Assembly (NCBI GenBank): GCA_030681555.1
Contig: JAUXRW010000091.1
Location: 1-46,716, forward strand
Length of the DNA: 46,716 nucleotides
Source: Acidimicrobiales bacterium
Lineage (GTDB): Bacteria > Actinomycetota > Acidimicrobiia > Acidimicrobiales > VFJN01
Reading direction: 5' to 3'
Made by a program: the position numbers and the translations under genes. This document shows, piece after piece, positions 1 through 10,141 of the stretch. Numbering within the stretch: the first letter of the stretch is position 1; each line of letters opens with the position of its first letter. A model generated the notes under the pieces. It ran no database searches. It was given only the letters and a program-made list of their open reading frames with translations, and was not told where the DNA came from.

Positions 1-235
1 CCGTCTCCACGACGACCCGACCGGCGACCTCGTCCCGCCACACGAAGGTGGCCGTGCCGGCGTAGTCCGTCGTCACCGGGCCGATCTTGATGCGGACGGT
101 GCCTCGGCACTCGAGCCCCGACACCGAGTCGAGGGTGATCCCGGGGAGGCATCCGGCCATGCGCTCGACGTCGTTCAGGACGGTCCAGGCGCGCGCGACC
201 GGCAGCGGCACCAGGAAGTCGTTCGTCAGCTCCAT
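1..235 (-). CDS. CoxG-like SRPBCC family protein (5' part; runs off the window edge)
   Basis: The first 78 residues are visible; the gene continues beyond base 1. The N-terminus fits the carbon monoxide dehydrogenase subunit G (CoxG) branch of the START/SRPBCC fold: residues about 12-33 read ARAWTVLNDVERMAGCLPG, followed by a VRIKIGPVTTDYAGTATF strand pair, both typical of the family. Such proteins bind a hydrophobic ligand or help membrane recruitment of CO dehydrogenase, but many stand-alone members have no known role and no cox genes lie nearby. The ATG at 235 is supported by a TACCGT hexamer 8 bases upstream, a likely leaderless -10 site. The gene points the same way as ftsB and eno, 49 bases after the ftsB stop. 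Confidence 0.75.
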   Translation of the reverse strand, partial: MELTNDFLVPLPVARAWTVLNDVERMAGCLPGITLDSVSGLECRGTVRIKIGPVTTDYAGTATFVWRDEVAGRVVVET

Positions 236-243
236 CGCCCGGC

Positions 244-249
244 ACGGTA
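244..249 (-). promoter_or_regulatory. Putative leaderless -10 (TACCGT) of the CoxG-like gene
   Basis: TACCGT on the minus strand ends 8 bases before the ATG at 235. The same TANNNT spacing recurs before many genes here. No clear -35 was seen. Confidence 0.45.
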
Positions 250-284
250 CCCGTCACCGGCGCGACGTGAACCCCTCCCGCGGC

Positions 285-2098
<1,814 letters not shown>

Positions 2099-2187
2099 TC
2101 AGCCCAAGGCATGTTCGGGCACGCCAGCGGGGCGCGGCAACTTTGGGACGAGTGGGACATCGAGCCGGAAGTCCCGAACGCTGGCCG

Positions 2188-2193
2188 TAGGCT
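2188..2193 (+). promoter_or_regulatory. Putative leaderless -10 (TAGGCT) of the 832-residue gene
   Basis: TAGGCT ends 6 bases before the GTG at 2200. It supports GTG 2200 as a leaderless start, there being no Shine-Dalgarno sequence. Confidence 0.4.
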
Positions 2194-2199
2194 CCGCGC

Positions 2200-4698
2200 G
2201 TGGCCATCCGTGTCGTCCCTGGCGCAGCGGACCTCGCCGGAGATCTGGCGGAGCGGTTCCTGGTGCAGGTGACCGGGTCGTCCGACCCCGACAAGGCCCT
2301 CGCCGCGGTCAACCGCGCCCGGGACGACATCGCTCGCCTCGCCTTCACCGCCGATCCAGAGGCGTCTCCGCCGATCCTCTCGAACGCCGTCCTAGGACCG
2401 CACGGCCCGCTGCTCCGCGTGGCCCGGCTCGACTCGGTGGAGGGCCTGGCCCAGCGGGTGCCGGCACTGATCGCCAAGGCTCTCACCTCCGCCCGGCTCC
2501 GGAGCGCCACGATCGACGTCCTCGTCTCCGGCGGTCCCCTGGACGAGCTCGACGACACCCCCAACGCCGTCGTGCTCCGCGTCTTCCCCGCCCCCGGAGG
2601 CGTCGACGGCGAGGTGCCGGCCGGATGGATCGACGTCGCCGCCGACTGGGTCTTGGGCGAGCTGTCCTCCTCCGCCACCGTGCCGCTGCGCCTGCTCGGT
2701 GCCGCGTTCGAGGTCGGGGCCGCCGATGCCCCCGCCACGCTCCACCAGGCCCGGGCGGCGCGCACCTGGTGCGACCTCGTGAGCGGTGACCTCCGCGACC
2801 GGGTGCGGACCGCCTCGCTCACGTTCGGCCAGACCCCCCATCTGAGCCTGGCCGCCGGCGGGCCGTGCTGCGACCCCCCTTCCCTGCTGGCTCGCTACGA
2901 GCTGCTCTGCGACATCGCCAGGGAGCTGTCGGACGGCGTCGCCTACGCCTGCGTCGACTTCGAATCCACGTTCGAGATGATCGGGCTCGGCCTGTCGAGC
3001 GACGGGTGGCACGGCCAGCGCCACGGGGCCCCGCCGAACGCGGTCGCCGGAGCGATCGTCGACGTCCGAGTGCCCGACGCCTTCCCCTTCCAGATCCTCG
3101 GGCCGGGTCACCTGGCCCACCTGCAGGAGCGGGCCAGGCGGGGCAACGGTGCGATCGGCGAGCCGCTCGACGGCGGACGCGCCGAGGTGGCGCTCGGCGC
3201 GTCCGTCGACTGGATGCCGTCCTACGAGGCGCGCGAAGAGGAGGAGGAGCACGGCTGGAAGGTGTTGTCCGACCTTCTGGTCGACGATGCCGAGCTCGAG
3301 CGCCTTCGGCACGACCGGCCCGCGACGAGCGCGGGCGAGGAACGGGAGGCGACCCCCGCAGCGCTCGGTGGTCCGGCCCTCGATCAGGTGACGCTCGATG
3401 CGCTCCCCCACCGCCGCCGGGGCCTCCGCCTGACACTGCTCGAACTCGTCGCCTGGCAGGCCCACGAGCCCCACAGCGACGACCCCCGCACCGTGTCCCC
3501 CGTGCTGGCGACCTTTGCACGGTGGTTCTCTGCTTCCCTCGAGCCCGACCTCCGCCAGGAGCTGAAGGGAAGCGCCCGGCGCCTCATCGGAACCCGCGGC
3601 CGATCGTTGGATGGCGCGGCTGCGCGCCCGCTGCCGCCGGCGGACGACGCCCGGGTCTGGTTGGCCGCCGAGTGGCTCGCCCGGGTCCAGGCACCGGCCT
3701 GGCTGCGCCTCGCCGGACGCCCGGACCACGCGGCCACCCTGGAGGGGATGCGCTCGCGCGCGAACCGCAGCCACCTCGCTCGGGCCGCCGCCGTGCTGGG
3801 CGCTGCGATCGTCGACGTGGCCGATGCCGACCAGGCCGAGCTGCCGCCCGAGGTCGACGGCCCGGCGTGGTCGGCGTGGGAACGGGCGGCCGAGGTGGCG
3901 GCCTGGGTGGCCGCATCCGAGACGGCGAGCGTGCGGGTGCCCGAGCTCCTCGGCTACGCCGTCGAGCAGCCGGTCATCGCGGCGGCCCGCAACGCGCGCC
4001 TGCGCGCGTACCAGGGAGGCCGCCGCACGACGATCGAGGCCGAGGCGCGCGCCGCAGCCCTCGCCGCCGCCGCAGAGGACGCCTGGGTCGCCGGCACGGA
4101 TGCGGCCGCGGCGGCGATGGATCCTTCCGCCGAGGTGCCTTTCCGCACGGCCCTCGACCGTGCAACGCGCGCCGTGGGCGCTCGCATCGGCGTCGAGCAG
4201 GAGTCGGTCGAGACGTCCCTCGAGGTGGCCGAGGCGGCCGCCCGCGCCGCGTTGGTCGATGCCATCGCCTCGGACGCGCCGCCTGCGTCCCCATGGGATG
4301 CAGCCCGGGACGCGGCAACCGAGAGCGAGGGGGGCGCAGCCTGGACCGCGGCGCAGCAGATGGCGCAGGACGCGGTCGGCGCGGACGCGTGGGAGACGGG
4401 CATGGAGCGGGCCCGGACGATCGTGCGCCGCGTGCTCCAGACCGCCCCGGAGCTCATCGACCGGGCGGTCGTGGTGGCCCTGGCCCGCGAGGCGAGCGGC
4501 GTGGCGGCTCGGGCGGTCGCCCGCCGAGCCGTGATCGAGGCGCTGGAAGCGGGTGCCGAGCCGGCCGCGGCGGGGGACGCCGCGTACACGGCGTTGGCGC
4601 CGACGGCCGAGGGTCTCCGGCGAGCCGGGTTCGAGCTGCTCGACACCCTCATCGGGGCCCGCCGCGAGCGTCGCCCCCGGCGCAAGCGCCGGACCTGA
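2200..4698 (+). CDS. Uncharacterised 832-residue Ala-rich protein
   Basis: I do not recognise this family. The GTG at 2200 has a TAGGCT hexamer 6 bases upstream. Residues 1-390 look globular and mixed alpha/beta, with an acidic patch (EAREEEEEHGW, about 344-354). Roughly 390-560 is helical with several Trp. About 560-815 is very Ala/Glu/Arg-rich, with long runs such as AEARAAALAAAAEDAW that suggest stacked amphipathic helices. The C-terminus is strongly basic (RRERRPRRKRRT). No signal peptide or convincing membrane segment is seen, so it is probably cytosolic, perhaps bound to nucleic acid or membrane by the basic tail (inference). It is divergent from eno and ends 28 bases from the convergent mazG stop. 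Codon use matches its neighbours, so it is a genuine gene. Confidence 0.85.
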   Translation: MAIRVVPGAADLAGDLAERFLVQVTGSSDPDKALAAVNRARDDIARLAFTADPEASPPILSNAVLGPHGPLLRVARLDSVEGLAQRVPALIAKALTSARLRSATIDVLVSGGPLDELDDTPNAVVLRVFPAPGGVDGEVPAGWIDVAADWVLGELSSSATVPLRLLGAAFEVGAADAPATLHQARAARTWCDLVSGDLRDRVRTASLTFGQTPHLSLAAGGPCCDPPSLLARYELLCDIARELSDGVAYACVDFESTFEMIGLGLSSDGWHGQRHGAPPNAVAGAIVDVRVPDAFPFQILGPGHLAHLQERARRGNGAIGEPLDGGRAEVALGASVDWMPSYEAREEEEEHGWKVLSDLLVDDAELERLRHDRPATSAGEEREATPAALGGPALDQVTLDALPHRRRGLRLTLLELVAWQAHEPHSDDPRTVSPVLATFARWFSASLEPDLRQELKGSARRLIGTRGRSLDGAAARPLPPADDARVWLAAEWLARVQAPAWLRLAGRPDHAATLEGMRSRANRSHLARAAAVLGAAIVDVADADQAELPPEVDGPAWSAWERAAEVAAWVAASETASVRVPELLGYAVEQPVIAAARNARLRAYQGGRRTTIEAEARAAALAAAAEDAWVAGTDAAAAAMDPSAEVPFRTALDRATRAVGARIGVEQESVETSLEVAEAAARAALVDAIASDAPPASPWDAARDAATESEGGAAWTAAQQMAQDAVGADAWETGMERARTIVRRVLQTAPELIDRAVVVALAREASGVAARAVARRAVIEALEAGAEPAAAGDAAYTALAPTAEGLRRAGFELLDTLIGARRERRPRRKRRT

Positions 4699-4725
4699 GT
4701 CGCCGCCCGCCCCGCGCTCCGGCGG

Positions 4726-6015
4726 CTAGTCCTCGGCGCGGTAGCGGTAGCGGTCGCTCAGCGTCTGGACGGCACGCCGTAGCGCCAGCTCCGGATCGAT
4801 CCCCGCGACCCGGGCCTCGTCCACCAGCGCGAGGACGCGCTCCGCCCACGGGTCGCCGCCCGTCAGCAGGGTCCGCCAGTCCGTGCCTTGCGACACCGCT
4901 TTCCTCTGGACCTTCGCCGCGAAGGCCAGAGCGGGCAGGGTGCCGGGGATGCCGTCCATGACGCTGTCCCGACCCTTCTCGGTGACCTTGCGGCGCTCCC
5001 AGTCCACGCTGAGCTGCTCGGCATCGGTTGCTGCCGCCGTCGGGTCGAACACGTGCGGGTGGCGAGAATGCAGCTTGTCGTGAATGCCCCGAGCGACGTC
5101 GGCCAGGGTGAACTGCCCGGCCTCGGTGGCCAGCACGGCGTGGAAGACGATCTGGAACAGCAGGTCGCCGAGCTCCTCCTCCACCGCCTCGTACCCCGTC
5201 CCCGCCTCCACATCGAGGTGATCGATGGCGTCGAGCACCTCGTAGGTCTCCTCCAGCAGGTGCCGGGTCAGACTCGCATGCGTCTGCTCGCGGTCCCAGG
5301 GGCACTCGGCGCGCAAGGTCCGCACGAGCTCGGCGAACCGGGCGACCTCCCCGGCGACGGGGTCGCCCAGCTCGGGGACCCACAGTGAGGTCAGGTGGTC
5401 GGGCGTGACCGTGCGATCGAGGTCGTCCCACAGCACCTCAGTGATCGACTCGTCGGGCAGCCCGAGCCGCTGCAGCACGATCACCGGGGGTCCCTCGTCG
5501 AGGCTCAGCTTGATGTCGGACAAGACGTGCGGTCGGTCGCACTGCCCGACCAGGAGTGGGCCCGTCGCACCGGCGGCCTCCACGGCGAAGCGTCGTCCGT
5601 CGACGAGGCGCGCCCCGCGCGCGATCGGGTCCACGCCGAGCCGGGCCCAGGCGAGATCCAGGAACGAGAGCGCGGGGAGCACCTCGACGACGATGTGCTC
5701 CTCGGCGAGCAGCAGCTCCACGGAGTGCTCGGCGACGACCGGCGAACCGGGCACGAGGTACAGGACCTCACCGTGCTCCTCGGCCACCGCTACGAGCGTC
5801 CGCGCGATGGTCGCGTAGACGCCTTCGAACGACGGGGCCGACTCGTAGACCCCATCGAAGTCCTCGGCGTCGGGGACCGCCGATGCTGCCGGGTGCCGGC
5901 GGGTCCGCAGGTACCGGTGGGAGGTGGCCTCTATCGCGACCAGGGTGCCGGCGGTGATGAGGTCGGGGCCGGCGGGGCCGAGGCCTGCGACGACCACGCG
6001 GGGGCGGTCGCCCAC
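4726..6015 (-). CDS. mazG: Tetrapyrrole methylase-like / MazG nucleotide pyrophosphohydrolase fusion (YabN type)
   Basis: A 429-residue two-domain protein. Residues 1 to about 215 are a tetrapyrrole-methylase-like domain (VVVAGLGPAGPDLITAGT at the start, LYLVPGSPVVAEHSVELL in the middle, ending near LTSLWVPELGDP), as in Bacillus YabN. Residues about 230-429 are MazG: CPWDREQTHASLTRHLLEE, then the metal-binding EELGDLLFQIVFHA and WERRKVTEKGRDSVMDGIPG. MazG hydrolyses non-canonical or excess NTPs to NMP and pyrophosphate; the role of the methylase half is not established. GTG start at 6015, four bases after the upstream lipoprotein stop (6020), so the pair is cotranscribed behind mfd; mfd-mazG-eno is conserved in mycobacteria. 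Confidence 0.93.
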   Translation of the reverse strand: MGDRPRVVVAGLGPAGPDLITAGTLVAIEATSHRYLRTRRHPAASAVPDAEDFDGVYESAPSFEGVYATIARTLVAVAEEHGEVLYLVPGSPVVAEHSVELLLAEEHIVVEVLPALSFLDLAWARLGVDPIARGARLVDGRRFAVEAAGATGPLLVGQCDRPHVLSDIKLSLDEGPPVIVLQRLGLPDESITEVLWDDLDRTVTPDHLTSLWVPELGDPVAGEVARFAELVRTLRAECPWDREQTHASLTRHLLEETYEVLDAIDHLDVEAGTGYEAVEEELGDLLFQIVFHAVLATEAGQFTLADVARGIHDKLHSRHPHVFDPTAAATDAEQLSVDWERRKVTEKGRDSVMDGIPGTLPALAFAAKVQRKAVSQGTDWRTLLTGGDPWAERVLALVDEARVAGIDPELALRRAVQTLSDRYRYRAED

Positions 6016-6019
6016 CGGG

Positions 6020-6616
6020 CTAGGCGCCGTCGGTCTCGAGGGCCGGCGCTGCGGGATCGAGCGGACCCTCGGGCCCGACGACCGCTTGGGCCACGGGGTC
6101 CCACGACCCGAACCGCGGGTTCACCCGGATGCGCGTGGTGCGCAGCGCTTCCGCGCGCCACTCGCCGTAACCCTGCTGCCCCAGCTCGGTCTGCACGGCC
6201 AGCTGCCGCGCGATGTCGTCGACGTACTCCTCCGCATACTCCTCGCTGAAGCCCCCGAGGGCCTGCTCGGCCGCGGAGGTGTCGCCCTGGAAGAGGAACT
6301 GCAGCGCCTGCGCGCGGATCGCGTCGTCGAGCTGGAGGTCGAGCTCCGCGAAGTGCTGCCGGTGCACCTCCAGCTCGACCCGCTGCTGGACGAGCGATCC
6401 GACCACCTCCATGGGGTACGTGTCGGAGGCGTCGCTGGGCTCCTGGTGGAAGGACGTGGCCTCGTTGCCCGTCCACTCGGCGACCTCGTCGAGCACCTCG
6501 TCGATGCTGACCTTGGCCGAGCCCACCTCGACGCCGGGCGAGACGTCGTCGGCGCAGCCGGCGCCCAAGGCGACGACGAGGGAGGCAGCGGCCAGGGCGC
6601 GGAGAGGTCGGGGCAC
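6020..6616 (-). CDS. Lipoprotein with SurA N-terminal-like domain
   Basis: A 198-residue predicted secreted lipoprotein. The start chosen is GTG at 6616, giving MPRPLRALAAASLVVALGAGC: two Arg, a hydrophobic stretch and a lipobox-like LGAGC with the acylated Cys at residue 21. The body has the SurA N-terminal-domain look (VEVGSAKVSIDEVLDEV, then LVQQRVELEVHRQHFAELDL), as in extracellular chaperones/foldases, but no peptidyl-prolyl isomerase domain follows, so a holdase-like role is only inferred. The reading frame stays open further upstream to about 7003, but that part overlaps mfd and is a shadow. It lies between mfd and mazG; the equivalent M. tuberculosis interval carries lipoprotein LpqU, which is not obviously the same protein. 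Confidence 0.8.
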   Translation of the reverse strand: MPRPLRALAAASLVVALGAGCADDVSPGVEVGSAKVSIDEVLDEVAEWTGNEATSFHQEPSDASDTYPMEVVGSLVQQRVELEVHRQHFAELDLQLDDAIRAQALQFLFQGDTSAAEQALGGFSEEYAEEYVDDIARQLAVQTELGQQGYGEWRAEALRTTRIRVNPRFGSWDPVAQAVVGPEGPLDPAAPALETDGA

Positions 6617-6669
6617 GGGCGTGGATCCTACGGGACCGCTCGGGCCGGGTTCGAAGCGGGGCCCGGCGC

Positions 6670-9600
6670 TCAGGTCGGGAGGGCCGGCTCCTCCACCGGC
6701 TCGAGCTCGCGGAGCAGCGCCACCAGCGCATCCGCCGGGTGGAGGTCGGCGGCCACCGACACGATGAGCAGCTGCTCGGCCTCCTTGTAGACGGCCTTCG
6801 GGTGCAGCCGCTTCAGCCGGATCTGCTGGCTCGTCTTGAGGGGCAGCGGGGAGAGGCGGGCCGTCGACGGGGCCCCGCCGTAGCCCGACGGCTTCACGAC
6901 CGTGACCTCGCGCACACCCGTGCGGGCCGCCTCCGCCCGCAGGCGCGCCACGGCCAGCAGGGCCTCCGCCGGCGGGGGCAGCGGCCCGTAGCGGTCCTCC
7001 CACTCCGCCCGGATGTCGGTGACCTCGGCGTCGGTGGTGACCGATGCGAGCCGACGGTACGCCTCGAGGCGGAGCTCCTCCTTCTCGACGTACTCGCGCG
7101 GCAGGTTGGCGGCCAGGGGCAGCTCGAGCTTGATCTCGGCCGGCTCGCGCAAGGGCTCGCCCTTCAGCTCGGCGACGGCCTCGCTCACCATCTGGCAGTA
7201 GAGGTCGTAGCCGACGGCTGCGATGTGGCCGGACTGCCCGGTGCCGAGCAGGTTGCCCGCGCCCCGGATCTCGAGGTCCCGCATCGCGATCTTGAAGCCC
7301 GAGCCGAGCTCGGTGGCCTCGCCGATCGTGCGGAGGCGCTCATAGGCCTCTTCGCTGAGCGCCCGGTCGGGCGGTACGAAGAGGTACGCGTAGGCCCGCT
7401 GCCCCGAGCGCCCGACGCGGCCCCGCAGCTGGTGCAGCTGCCCGAGGCCGAGCAGATCGGCGCGGTCCACGACGAGCGTGTTCACGGTGGGCATGTCGAT
7501 GCCGGACTCGATGATCGTCGTGCAGACGAGGACGTCGTACTCCCCCTCCCAGAAGGCGAGCACGACCTGCTCGAGCGTGCCCTCGTCCATCTGCCCGTGG
7601 GCGATGGCCACCCGCGCCTCGGGCACGAGGTCGCGCACGTGATCGGCCGTCGCCTCGATGTCCATCACCCGGTTGTGGACGTAGAAGACCTGCCCCTCTC
7701 GGAGCAGCTCCCGACGGATCGCCTCGCCCACGGCCCGGTCGTCGTACTCGCCGACGTAGGTGAGGATCGGCATTCGATCGGCGGGCGGGGTGTTGAGCAG
7801 CGTCAGGTCGCGGATCCCCGTGAGGCTCATCTCGAGCGTGCGCGGGATCGGCGTCGCCGTGAGGGTGAGGACGTCGACGCCCGCCTTCAGGTGCTTGATC
7901 TGTTCCTTGTGGCCTACGCCGAACCGCTGCTCCTCGTCCACCACGAGCAGCCCGAGGTCCCTGAACGCGAGGTCGTCGGAGAGGAGGCGGTGGGTGCCGA
8001 TCACGACGTCGACGGTGCCCGCCTTCACCCCGTCGACCACGACTCGCGCCTGCGCACCGGTGAGGAAGCGGGAGAGCACCTCCACCCGGACGGGGTACCC
8101 GGCGAAGCGGTCGCTGAACGTCTGGTGGTGCTGCTGTGCGAGGAGCGTCGTGGGGACGAGCACGGCGACCTGCTTGCCGTCCTGCACCGCCTTGAACGCG
8201 GCACGGATGGCGACCTCCGTCTTGCCGAACCCGACGTCCCCGCAGACGAGGCGATCCATCGGGTGCTCGGCCTCCATGTCCGCCTTCACGTCGATGATCG
8301 CAGTGAGCTGGTCGGGGGTCTCCTGGTACGGGAACCCGTCCTCCAGCTCGTGCTGCCAGGGCGTGTCCTGACCGAACGCGTGGCCCGGGGTGCGAAGACG
8401 GGTCTGGTAGAGCACGACCAGCTCCTGCGCGATCTCGGTGACCGCCGACCGCACCCGCGCCTTGGCCCGCTGCCAGCCGTCCCCGCCCAAGCGGCTCAGC
8501 GTCGGCGTCTCCCCGCCGGTGTAGTGCCGCACGGCGTCGATCTGGTCGGAGGGCACGTAGAGCTTGTCGTCGCCCTTGTACTCGAGGAGGAGGTAGTCCC
8601 GCTCCACGCCCCCGATGGCTCGCTTGACCATCCCGGCGTAGCGGGCGACGCCGTGCTGGTGGTGCACGACGTGGTCGCCGGCCTTCAGGTCGTCGAAGAA
8701 CCCGAGCGCGTCCCGCTTGCGGATGCGGGCCTTGCGGTGGGCGCGGCGGCGGCCGGTGAGGTCGTGCTCGGCGATCACGGCCAGCTTGATGGCGGGCAGG
8801 ATGCAGCCGCGCTCGAGCGGGGCGATCTCGATGGTGGGCGTGACTCCGTGGGCCGACAGGAGCTCCCGCACGCGCGCCGCCGAGCCCTCTCCGTCGGCGG
8901 CGACGACGATGCGGTACCCGGCGGACTGGAGCTCGGCGAGCTGCCGTGCCACCCGGTCGGGGTCGCCGGCGGCGGTGGCGACCCCCATCGACGTGATGGT
9001 GGCGACGTCGGGGCCTTCCGGCGCGGTCGTGATCGTCCAGGCCGGCGCCGCCGTGTGCGACAGCAGCCGGTCGAAGGGCAGGTGGAGGCGCGGGAACGCC
9101 TCCTCCCCGTCGCCGCCGACCGCGCCCCACGTCTTGGCCAGCGTGCCGGCGAGGTCTGCCTCCTCCGCAAGGAGGTCAGCTGCCCGGTCGCGCATACGGC
9201 GAGGCTCGACGAGCAGCACGAGCGCGTCGGTGTCGACGAGGTCGAACAGGACCTGCTCGTCCTGCGTGAGCCACGGCAGCCACGACTCCATCCCGTCGAA
9301 CGTCTGGCCCTGGCTCAGGCGCTCCCACTGCTCGCGGCCCCACGGCTCGAGCGCGATCAACCGTTCCGCCCGGGTGCGCACCTCGGCGGTGGGGAGCAGC
9401 TCGCGGCAGCCGAAGATCTCGAGACGCGCGAGGTTGTCGGTGGAGCGCTGGTCGCTGACCGAGAACTCGGTGAGGCGATCGACCTCGTCGCCCCACAGGT
9501 CGATACGCACCGGCCGGTCGGCCGTGGACGGGAACACGTCGACGATGGAGCCGCGCACGGCCAGCTCGCCGCGGTGCTCGACGACCTCCTCCCTCCGGTA

Positions 9601-10077
9601 CCCGGCCGCCACCAGCGCATGGACCAACTCGTCGCGGTCCTGGCGGGTGCCGGGCGCGATCACCACGGGCTCGACGTCCGCGACGTGCGGGCCGAGCCGC
9701 TGCACCAGCGCCCGCACCGGCGCCACGAGCACGCGCGGCGCGCGGTCGGCGTCACGGAGTCGCCACATCGTGCGCAGGCGACGCCCCATCGTCTCCACCG
9801 ACGGTGACACCCGCTCGAAGGGCAGCGTCTCCCAGGCCGGGAACGTGTCCACGGCATCGGGGCCGAGGAACGTGCGCACGTCGTTGGCCAGGCGGTCGGC
9901 GTCGCCCGTCGTGGGCGTCGCCACCACGAGCGGGCACCGGGAGCTGAGGGTGGACAGCCCGGCGATGGCCAGCGCGCGCGCGGGCTCGGGAACGGCGAGG
10001 ACCGCGGAAGAGCGCCCGAGCACGGACGCGAAGCCGGGCTCCTCACGTAGCAACGGGGGGAGATCGTGCAACAGCAT
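6670..10077 (-). CDS. mfd: Transcription-repair coupling factor Mfd
   Basis: A 1135-residue full-length Mfd, the ATP-dependent translocase that removes RNA polymerase stalled at lesions and recruits UvrA. Domains in order: UvrB-like module (1 to about 340, SSRCPLVVATPTTGDADRLA near the start), CarD-like RNA polymerase interaction domain (about 465-545, LKAGDHVVHHQHGVARYAG), superfamily 2 helicase core with Walker A GDVGFGKTEVAIRAAFKA, DEEQRFGVGHKE box and HRLLSDDLAFRDLGLLVVDE region, then TTIIESGIDMPTVNTLVVDRA and the TRG motif LRGRVGRSGQRAYAYLF, and a C-terminal TRCF domain. ATG at 10077; a TAGCGT hexamer lies about 12 bases upstream. Divergent from the coiled-coil gene at 10142; first gene of an mfd-lipoprotein-mazG run. 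Confidence 0.98.
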   Translation of the reverse strand: MLLHDLPPLLREEPGFASVLGRSSAVLAVPEPARALAIAGLSTLSSRCPLVVATPTTGDADRLANDVRTFLGPDAVDTFPAWETLPFERVSPSVETMGRRLRTMWRLRDADRAPRVLVAPVRALVQRLGPHVADVEPVVIAPGTRQDRDELVHALVAAGYRREEVVEHRGELAVRGSIVDVFPSTADRPVRIDLWGDEVDRLTEFSVSDQRSTDNLARLEIFGCRELLPTAEVRTRAERLIALEPWGREQWERLSQGQTFDGMESWLPWLTQDEQVLFDLVDTDALVLLVEPRRMRDRAADLLAEEADLAGTLAKTWGAVGGDGEEAFPRLHLPFDRLLSHTAAPAWTITTAPEGPDVATITSMGVATAAGDPDRVARQLAELQSAGYRIVVAADGEGSAARVRELLSAHGVTPTIEIAPLERGCILPAIKLAVIAEHDLTGRRRAHRKARIRKRDALGFFDDLKAGDHVVHHQHGVARYAGMVKRAIGGVERDYLLLEYKGDDKLYVPSDQIDAVRHYTGGETPTLSRLGGDGWQRAKARVRSAVTEIAQELVVLYQTRLRTPGHAFGQDTPWQHELEDGFPYQETPDQLTAIIDVKADMEAEHPMDRLVCGDVGFGKTEVAIRAAFKAVQDGKQVAVLVPTTLLAQQHHQTFSDRFAGYPVRVEVLSRFLTGAQARVVVDGVKAGTVDVVIGTHRLLSDDLAFRDLGLLVVDEEQRFGVGHKEQIKHLKAGVDVLTLTATPIPRTLEMSLTGIRDLTLLNTPPADRMPILTYVGEYDDRAVGEAIRRELLREGQVFYVHNRVMDIEATADHVRDLVPEARVAIAHGQMDEGTLEQVVLAFWEGEYDVLVCTTIIESGIDMPTVNTLVVDRADLLGLGQLHQLRGRVGRSGQRAYAYLFVPPDRALSEEAYERLRTIGEATELGSGFKIAMRDLEIRGAGNLLGTGQSGHIAAVGYDLYCQMVSEAVAELKGEPLREPAEIKLELPLAANLPREYVEKEELRLEAYRRLASVTTDAEVTDIRAEWEDRYGPLPPPAEALLAVARLRAEAARTGVREVTVVKPSGYGGAPSTARLSPLPLKTSQQIRLKRLHPKAVYKEAEQLLIVSVAADLHPADALVALLRELEPVEEPALPT

Positions 10078-10141
10078 GAGCAGCGGTCCACGCTACCGGG
10101 GCCACTACAGTCACGGCTCTCCGTCGGCGAGGTCTCCAGAC

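Noticed and set aside
4703-4736. GCCGCC...GGCGGC hairpin between the 832-residue gene and mazG as terminator
   Set aside because: Short stem with a long GC-rich loop that overlaps the mazG stop; too weak to call in such GC-rich DNA.
6739-9807. 1022-codon open frame on the plus strand opposite mfd
   Set aside because: Antisense shadow of a high-GC gene; its translation has no domain and low-complexity His/Arg/Val-rich content, while mfd on the other strand is complete.
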